Positions 59,090-64,000 of a stretch of 64,000 bases of DNA are shown piece by piece; positions within the stretch are counted from its first letter, which is position 1, and the number at the start of each line of letters is the position of its first letter. Position numbers and translations under genes: made by a program. This DNA is from Paenibacillus hemerocallicola. GTDB lineage: Bacteria; Bacillota; Bacilli; Paenibacillales; NBRC-103111. The stretch lies in NCBI RefSeq assembly GCF_006265175.1, contig NZ_VDCQ01000006.1:6074-70073 (forward strand), written 5' to 3'. The notes below the pieces were generated by a model. It saw only the letters and a list, made by a program, of their open reading frames with translations. It was not told the origin of the DNA and did no database searches.

Positions 59090-59875
59090 CTATCGGCGCG
59101 CATTCCGATGAAAGGCCATGAAGCTCCAGGCGATGGCGACTAGAAGGATGGCCATACACCAACCGATTGCCCACCAAGCGTTATTATGGATCGATGTACC
59201 GGTCAGAAGTCCGCGAATCGTTTCGATGACCGGCGTGATCGGCTGATGATTCGCTACTCCTTGCAGCCAGCTTGGCATCGTGTTCGTCGGGACAAAGGCG
59301 CTGGATAGATAGGGGAGGAATAACAAGATGAACCCGTATCCGCTGGCTGCGGACGGACTGCCCGTAACCAAACCAATGGCAGCGAATAGCCAGGTGAATG
59401 TAAGAATAAACAGAATAATGACGCCTAAAGCCGCTATCCACTCCAGCGCACTGGCGGTCGGCCGGAAACCGACGAGCAGCGCGAGTCCGATAACGACCGC
59501 GGTTGCCAGCAGATTGCGGGCAAGGCTTGCGAAAACATGACCCGTGACAACGCTCATGCTTTGGATCGGCATGGTGCGAAACCGATCGATAATGCCGTTC
59601 GTCATGTCTTGAGCGACATCGACCGCCGTGCTGGCAGAACCGAAACCGGCACAGAGCAAAATGATTCCGGGAACGACGTAGTTCACATAGTTGCCGCTCG
59701 GATCGATTGCTCCGCCAAATACATAGGTGAAGAGCAGCATGAGCATGACGGGAAGCATAATGGCCATGATCAATGCCTCGGTGTTTCGCAAGCTAAGCCG
59801 GATGCTGCGCCCGATAAAGACGGCATTCGTCGTGCCGAAGGAGGCGGTCTTGGACATAGAACCGGGAGTCGTCAT
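59090..59875 (-). CDS. ABC-2 type exporter permease (DrrB-like)
   Basis: A 261-residue membrane protein with six hydrophobic segments. It matches the daunorubicin-resistance permease DrrB: IRLSLRNTEALIMAIMLPVM, LLFTYVFGGAIDPSGNYVNY, VVPGIILLCAGFGSASTAVD, FLPYLSSAFVPTNTMPSWLQ and ANHQPITPVIETIRGLLTGT. It overlaps the ATPase gene by four bases. The pair should export a hydrophobic drug or antibiotic-like compound. Controlled most likely by the TetR protein encoded convergently. Confidence 0.92.
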   Translation of the reverse strand: MTTPGSMSKTASFGTTNAVFIGRSIRLSLRNTEALIMAIMLPVMLMLLFTYVFGGAIDPSGNYVNYVVPGIILLCAGFGSASTAVDVAQDMTNGIIDRFRTMPIQSMSVVTGHVFASLARNLLATAVVIGLALLVGFRPTASALEWIAALGVIILFILTFTWLFAAIGLVTGSPSAASGYGFILLFLPYLSSAFVPTNTMPSWLQGVANHQPITPVIETIRGLLTGTSIHNNAWWAIGWCMAILLVAIAWSFMAFHRNARR

Positions 59876-60768
59876 GATAAGGATCTCTCCATTTCCTTTG
59901 TAGTGAGGGCGAGAAACACGTCATCCATGCTCGGTTTCCGGATGCTTACCCGCAGATCCTGCGGAACCATGGAGGCCAACTCATTAAGCGTTTGTCTGAT
60001 GTCCAGCATACTTCCCGTGGTCGATACCGTTCGGATCAAGTCGTCGTTTCCGTTTCTTAATTCGATGACTTCGTCACCCACACGCGACTTCAATTCCTTG
60101 GCAGTTCCGGTCGCGACGACGTGTCCGTCGTCTATTACAGTGATGATATCGGCCAATTGATCCGCTTCCTCCAAATACTGGGTCGTTAGAAATACGGTGA
60201 TGCCTTGATCTTTCAGTCGATTGATGATTTCCCACAGGGAGCGCCGGCTAATGGTATCAAGACCCGTCGTCGGTTCATCCAGGAACAGGACAGGCCGACT
60301 GGTCACGAGGCTGATGGCGATATCGAGCCGTCGGCGCATTCCGCCCGAATAAGTTTTGACACGTTTCTTGGCCGCGGCATCGAGGTCGAAATAGTGAAGC
60401 AGTTCCTCGGTTCGAGCTCGAGATTCCGCAGACGTAAGACCGGAAAGTCTGCAAATCATCCGCAGATTCTCTTCGGCGGTCAGTACGTCGTCGACAGCCG
60501 CAAATTGTCCGGTAAGGCTGATGGACCGTTTTACCATGTTCTTGTCGGAAACTACATCGTACCCCGCTACCCTCACGGATCCTTCGTCCGGAGCGACCAA
60601 CGTGGACAATATGTGGATCAGCGTAGTTTTTCCGGCGCCGTTTGGTCCGAGAAGCGCATAAACCGTGCCCGCTGGAACAGCGAGATCAATACCGTCAAGC
60701 ACGATCTGCGCGCCGAATCTTTTACGCAGTCCTTTAACTTCAATGGCGAGCTCACCCATGTTTGTCAT
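59872..60768 (-). CDS. ABC-2 type exporter ATP-binding protein (DrrA-like)
   Basis: A 298-residue ATPase, partner of the DrrB-like permease. Walker A: LLGPNGAGKTTLIHIL; signature YSGGMRRRLDIAISL; Walker B RPVLFLDEPTTGLD; switch region FLTTQYLEEADQLAD. The C-terminal DrrA extension (about 70 residues) is present. The promoter region carries the TetR-type palindrome at 60783-60803 overlapping a minus-strand -10 (TATACT). Members of this family confer resistance to anthracyclines and related compounds. Confidence 0.94.
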   Translation of the reverse strand: MTNMGELAIEVKGLRKRFGAQIVLDGIDLAVPAGTVYALLGPNGAGKTTLIHILSTLVAPDEGSVRVAGYDVVSDKNMVKRSISLTGQFAAVDDVLTAEENLRMICRLSGLTSAESRARTEELLHYFDLDAAAKKRVKTYSGGMRRRLDIAISLVTSRPVLFLDEPTTGLDTISRRSLWEIINRLKDQGITVFLTTQYLEEADQLADIITVIDDGHVVATGTAKELKSRVGDEVIELRNGNDDLIRTVSTTGSMLDIRQTLNELASMVPQDLRVSIRKPSMDDVFLALTTKEMERSLS

Positions 60769-60782
60769 CCCTCCGTTTCAAA

Positions 60783-60806
60783 ACTGTGTTCTACATAAAC
60801 AGTATA
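60783..60806 (-). promoter_or_regulatory. TetR operator before the exporter operon
   Basis: ACTGTGTT (60783-60790) and TAAACAGT (60796-60803) form an inverted repeat with five spacer bases, matching the TetR-gene operator in length, spacing and one identical half site. The minus-strand -10 hexamer TATACT (60801-60806) overlaps it. Another ACTGTT half site lies at 60815. Confidence 0.7.
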
Positions 60807-61138
60807 TATAGTACACTGTTATTTCACAACCAAAAAATTGCGAACAAACTAAAATTTTAAAAGTTATTGGTGGATGCCAACGAGACGATTTATCGGGTAA
60901 CGATCGCTCCCATTATGAGAGGGGGGCGGATTCCTGCAACACGTCCAATTATATTCTTGATCGGCGTGCTGCATGCTTAAGACAACTACAGGCTCGAAAA
61001 CAAACGAATTCAAATCGCTTTTTTTGATTAAAGTGGGGAATGAAGATTCAACAATGAAAAATGAAAAAAGAGGTTCATCTGTAGTACAATCAGGGTACAA
61101 ACCTTGGGCTGCACGCGGAAAGGACTGCTTGACAAACG

Positions 61139-62107
61139 ATGGGGAAGGCCGACAATATGCTGGCTATTTTGTGGCTGCTGAAATCGCGAAGAAGAATGAC
61201 GGCCAAACAGCTGTCGGACGAATTGGAAATCCATATCCGAACGGTGTATCGGTGCATCGATGGGCTGTGCATCAGCGGGGTGCCGATCGTTTCGGAGACG
61301 GGTCGCGACGGAGGCTACTATATTCCGGATTCCGTCAAGCTGGAGCCGCTTTTTTTTGATGTCGACGAGCAGAAGGCGCTTCTCCAAGCGGCTGCTTTCG
61401 CCAGAGAAGCGAGTTATCCGGACGGAGAAGCGCTCGAACGGGCTGTTTCCAAAATAAAGCGATATACGAATCCGCAGCAGTTGGAACGGTTGGAGCGTCA
61501 GGAGACGAGTCTCGAGGTCATCCACCCGTCATCGGATCCGTCGCTGATGTCCGCGCTTGCGCTGATCGAGAACGGTATCGAGCTGCAATCAAGTATCGAA
61601 ATCGAATACCGGAGCGGATATGACGGCCCCTCCAATGAGCGCACTATAGATCCGTATGGACTCGTCCATTGGAAAAGCAAATGGTACACCGTCGGCTACT
61701 GTCGATTGCGCGGCGAAATACGAAGCTTCCGCGTCGATCGGATGAGCCGTATCCGGCTCAAGGATGCCGTGTTCGAGCGGCCGCCGCATTTTTCCGCCCG
61801 GGAGTTTTTACTGGGCAGCTTGCTGCCGGGAACGGACGCCGAACAGCAGGATCAGATGATTTCGGTGCTCGTTCAAGGAACCCCCCAGGCATTGGACGAT
61901 TTATGCCGGCATTGGTTGCTGGGTCATGCTCTCGTAGAGCGGACTGCGGACCGGGCACTTTTCAAGCTGGACGAGCAGCGGCTTTACACGCATACGCCGT
62001 ATTATTTGCTCTCCTTCGGCGGGAAAATCCGTGTGCTGGAGCCTGAGGAGCTGAAGGCCCATATGATCGACATCACTTCGTCTCTTCTCGATTATTATCG
62101 ATCGTGA
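61139..62107 (+). CDS. WYL domain transcriptional regulator (YafY-like)
   Basis: A 322-residue regulator. It starts MGKADNMLAILWLLKSRRRM, whose first helix is part of the usual winged HTH (TAKQLSDELEIHIRTVYRCI), so ATG 61139 is preferred although its ribosome binding site is weak. A WYL domain follows (residues about 150-225) with GLVHWKSKWYTVGYCRLRGE and RSFRVDRMSRIRL. The C-terminal WCX-type extension ends YYRS. WYL regulators bind nucleic acids or small ligands and often respond to DNA damage or stress. A clear terminator follows. Confidence 0.9.
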   Translation: MGKADNMLAILWLLKSRRRMTAKQLSDELEIHIRTVYRCIDGLCISGVPIVSETGRDGGYYIPDSVKLEPLFFDVDEQKALLQAAAFAREASYPDGEALERAVSKIKRYTNPQQLERLERQETSLEVIHPSSDPSLMSALALIENGIELQSSIEIEYRSGYDGPSNERTIDPYGLVHWKSKWYTVGYCRLRGEIRSFRVDRMSRIRLKDAVFERPPHFSAREFLLGSLLPGTDAEQQDQMISVLVQGTPQALDDLCRHWLLGHALVERTADRALFKLDEQRLYTHTPYYLLSFGGKIRVLEPEELKAHMIDITSSLLDYYRS

Positions 62108-62112
62108 ATCGT

Positions 62113-62142
62113 AAACACTGACCTTCTTTGTCAGTGTTTTTA
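62113..62142 (+). terminator. terminator of the WYL gene
   Basis: AAACACTGAC pairs with GTCAGTGTTT around CTTCTTT-like loop, followed by five T. Confidence 0.85.
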
Positions 62143-62185
62143 CTTTATAATGAGTGCAAAAGGTTAACGTATAGGAGGAGACGGG

Positions 62186-62791
62186 TTGGCGGGCGCTATG
62201 TTCAAACAAGCGGTGAAAGAGGCTACAGGCGGCACTTGGGAAGAGTGGATCATAGAGCTGGACAAGACGGTGGGACGGCTGTGGTCCCATGAACAAGTCA
62301 AGGAGCATATACGCGGACATTATCGGACTTCGGACGAGTGGAGCGAATGGATCGCAATTATGTACGGTCAATTGATGGGCCGAGTACCCGTCGGAGTATC
62401 CAAGGATGCCGGCGTACAAATCGGCGTTCGAAAAACGTTGAGCGTAGCGAAAGAGGCGATATGGTCATTCCTTCTCACGCCTGAAGGATTGTCCATGTGG
62501 ATCGGGGACGTCCCTTCATTTCCGTTGCGGGTAGGTTACGAATACGAATCGAAGGAAGGCGTCTCCGGCAAGATTACGGTGGTCGAGCCATTGCGGAAAT
62601 TGCGCATGACCTGGAAGCGTCCGGAGTGGGATAAGCCGTCCCGGCTGCAATTGTATGTGTTGTCCACGAATTCCGGAAAAACGACTGTCGCGATCCATCA
62701 GGAAATGCTGGAAGACGTCTACATGAGAGAAGTGATGCGGCGGTTCTGGGACGACATGTTGAATCAAATGAAGAAGCGGATGGAGGTCTAG
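62186..62791 (+). CDS. SRPBCC (AHSA1-like) domain protein
   Basis: A 201-residue protein starting at TTG 62186, which lies six bases after TAGGAGGAG. The N-terminal 60 residues are a DUF4287-like helical part (GTWEEWIIELDKTVGRLWSH, then YGQLMGRVPVG). Residues about 75-200 form an AHSA1/SRPBCC ligand-binding domain: TLSVAKEAIWSFLLTPEGLS, GDVPSFPLRVGYEYESKEGV, and the C-terminal helix REVMRRFWDDMLNQMKKRME. Function unknown; such domains bind hydrophobic ligands. It is followed two bases later by a truncated VOC gene. Confidence 0.88.
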   Translation: MAGAMFKQAVKEATGGTWEEWIIELDKTVGRLWSHEQVKEHIRGHYRTSDEWSEWIAIMYGQLMGRVPVGVSKDAGVQIGVRKTLSVAKEAIWSFLLTPEGLSMWIGDVPSFPLRVGYEYESKEGVSGKITVVEPLRKLRMTWKRPEWDKPSRLQLYVLSTNSGKTTVAIHQEMLEDVYMREVMRRFWDDMLNQMKKRMEV

Positions 62792-62793
62792 CG

Positions 62794-62868
62794 ATGAACA
62801 AATTCAGCCATATCGATCTGAGAGTGAACGATTGGGACATTTGCTTCCCTGAATGGTTATTATTATAA
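62794..62868 (+). pseudogene. 5' stump of a VOC/glyoxalase family gene
   Basis: An ATG with GGATGGAGG upstream opens an ORF reading MNKFSHIDLRVNDWDI, the typical first strand of a VOC (glyoxalase) protein. After these 16 residues the sequence becomes CFPEWLLL and a stop, unlike the family. The rest of the gene appears deleted. An intact but different VOC protein follows 45 bases on. Confidence 0.6.
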
Positions 62869-62912
62869 TAACGATGATCCAACAAAAATATCCATTAAAA
62901 AGGAGATTGCAA

Positions 62913-63335
62913 ATGTCGGTCGACGTTTATTTGAACTTTAATGGAAATTGTCGAGAAGCCGTTACCTATTACGCACAAGTTTTCGGAACGCAAGAGCCCA
63001 GATTGATGTCTTTTGGGGACGCGCCGCCCAACCCGGGTTACGAGCTTCCCGAGGAAGCGAAAAGCTTGATCATGCACTCCCGGCTATCCATCTTTGGAAG
63101 CAATGTCATGTTTTCCGACGTGTTTCCGGGCATGCCCTTCGTCTTAGGGAACAATATCAGTCTGGCGATCGTAGTAGACGACCTGGACGCTCTCCAATCC
63201 GCTTTCGATAAGCTCAGAGAGGGCGGGAATGTCGGCATGGAGCTTCAAGAAACGTTCTGGAGCAAGCGCTACGGCAGCTTGACGGACAAGTTCGGCGTGC
63301 AATGGCAATTCAACTTCGGCACGGGTGAATGGTGA
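62913..63335 (+). CDS. VOC family protein (PhnB-like)
   Basis: A 140-residue protein of the PhnB/3-demethylubiquinone-like VOC subgroup. AAAGGAG lies before ATG 62913. Motifs: VYLNFNGNCREAVTYYAQVF, SLIMHSRLSIFGSNVMFSDV, GNNISLAIVVDDLDALQSAF, WSKRYGSLTDKFGVQWQFNF. Such proteins bind metal and small molecules; function unknown. It may share a transcript with the SRPBCC gene. A terminator follows. Confidence 0.9.
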   Translation: MSVDVYLNFNGNCREAVTYYAQVFGTQEPRLMSFGDAPPNPGYELPEEAKSLIMHSRLSIFGSNVMFSDVFPGMPFVLGNNISLAIVVDDLDALQSAFDKLREGGNVGMELQETFWSKRYGSLTDKFGVQWQFNFGTGEW

Positions 63336-63355
63336 TCATCCGTTCGGCCTCTTGT

Positions 63356-63381
63356 AAAAACGGCAGCGATGCCGTTTTTTA
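63356..63381 (+). terminator. terminator of the VOC gene
   Basis: AAAACGGCA pairs with TGCCGTTTT around GCGA, followed by T residues. Confidence 0.85.
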
Positions 63382-63448
63382 TCGTTTTGATTGAAAACGT
63401 TCTCATATGCCTCATGCCATTTACCGAGCCGACGGGGAGGAGCCGCAA

Positions 63449-64000
63449 ATGAAGTCGGTTTTTGAACAATGGAGCGTCAGTCCGCTCGTGCCGTATATGC
63501 GTCAGGCGGACTTTGCGGTGCGATATCCGTATAAGCACGGGGAACGGCGATTGCTCGACTATTTGCTCATCTATGTGCAGGAGGGGAGCTTTCACCTTCA
63601 TGTGGAAGGTAAGGAATACAAGCTGCGAAACGGAGATTTCGGCCTGGTGCAGCCCGGCGATCTGCATGCGTTCGAAGGGGCGACGAATACGATAACGCCT
63701 TTCGCCCATCTGGATTTGTTTTACAACCCGCAGCGTCAGGACAGCTTTCCGACGAAGCCGGGGCAGGTGGCGCTGGGGGATTACGCGCATCTGATGCAGC
63801 CCAGGCTAAACGATTACGACGACGTGCAAGTTCCGGTTCAGTTTTATCCGTCGGATGCGACGCATTTTCGCGATACGTTTCTTCGGGCGATCGCCCTATG
63901 GATGGAGCAGACGCCACTGGCGCGGCTCGAAGTCCAGCAGTTAATGACGGAGGTTGTGCTCATGCTGCTGCAAAGCTACGGCAAAGGCGGACACGCTCCG
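63449..64000 (+). CDS. AraC family regulator, N-terminal part
   Basis: The gene runs off the right edge, leaving 184 codons. ATG 63449 follows GGGGAGGAG. The visible part is an AraC-type cupin sensor domain: LLDYLLIYVQEGSFHLHVEG, YKLRNGDFGLVQPGDLHAFE, TNTITPFAHLDLFYNPQRQD. The expected helix-turn-helix pair lies beyond the window. Such regulators in this group control carbohydrate or glycan genes, whose identity is likewise outside the window. Confidence 0.85.
   Translation, partial: MKSVFEQWSVSPLVPYMRQADFAVRYPYKHGERRLLDYLLIYVQEGSFHLHVEGKEYKLRNGDFGLVQPGDLHAFEGATNTITPFAHLDLFYNPQRQDSFPTKPGQVALGDYAHLMQPRLNDYDDVQVPVQFYPSDATHFRDTFLRAIALWMEQTPLARLEVQQLMTEVVLMLLQSYGKGGHAP

Overview
The window looks like chromosomal DNA of a spore-forming Firmicute of the Paenibacillaceae (Paenibacillus/Cohnella type). 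The evidence is a moderately high-GC codon usage with strong AGGAGG-type ribosome binding sites, frequent GTG/TTG starts, a Spo0E-like regulator, a YjcZ-like sporulation protein, Firmicute families (YfhH/DUF1811, DUF1292, DUF1885, DUF3055, DUF3892, AprX-like protease) and paired YesM/YesN-type sensor-regulators. No rRNA, CRISPR array, prophage or intact insertion sequence is visible. There is one tRNA gene, tRNA-Val(GAC).

Layout. 1-5.2 kb: end of a Gly/His-rich protein, small hypothetical genes, a DedA/AI-2E membrane pair, and an OmpR-type two-component system. 5.2-13.8 kb: lone tRNA-Val next to a decayed ORF, a secreted Ig-repeat protein with a dockerin-like tail, very small acidic proteins, a membrane HD-GYP protein, and a 20-residue Cys/Trp peptide gene followed by a terminator and a PqqD-like/M50 metalloprotease gene. 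A pterin dehydratase and a membrane-anchored CuA cupredoxin follow. 14-25 kb: AprX-like protease, a three-gene ABC exporter behind a ykkC-class riboswitch, an acetyltransferase, a GGDEF-histidine kinase fusion, a metallo-beta-lactamase-fold protein, and divergent fdhD and FdhF/YdeP-family oxidoreductase genes. 25-35 kb: a palindrome-rich spacer, a deletion-scarred kinase pseudogene, small housekeeping DUF genes, arginine decarboxylase, two MFS transporters, and a deacetylase-like surface protein with FG-GAP repeats that apparently starts at ATT.

35-50 kb is carbohydrate or sugar-acid metabolism: an aldo/keto reductase and Gfo/Idh/MocA oxidoreductase with a divergent AraC regulator; a sensing operon (lipoprotein binding protein, YesM kinase, YesN regulator); and a six-gene uptake/catabolic operon (binding protein, two permeases, 2-hydroxyacid dehydrogenase, LarA-like DUF2088 protein, DapA-like aldolase). 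No transporter ATPase is encoded there, so a shared MsmX-type ATPase elsewhere is expected. 49.7-54.2 kb: an orphan LytTR regulator with the frameshifted stump of its kinase beside it, then a c-di-GMP-I (GEMM) riboswitch before a DUF342/FapA protein and an HD-GYP phosphodiesterase. 54.3-64 kb: AbrB-family permease, GntR regulator and ilvD; a TetR repressor whose palindromic operator recurs before a DrrAB-like exporter; a WYL regulator, SRPBCC and VOC proteins, one VOC gene stump, and a partial AraC regulator.

The most interesting candidates are the CWWC peptide/PqqD-M50 cassette, the two riboswitches, the TetR operator pair, and three separate gene stumps (two histidine kinases, one VOC protein) that show recent local gene loss.
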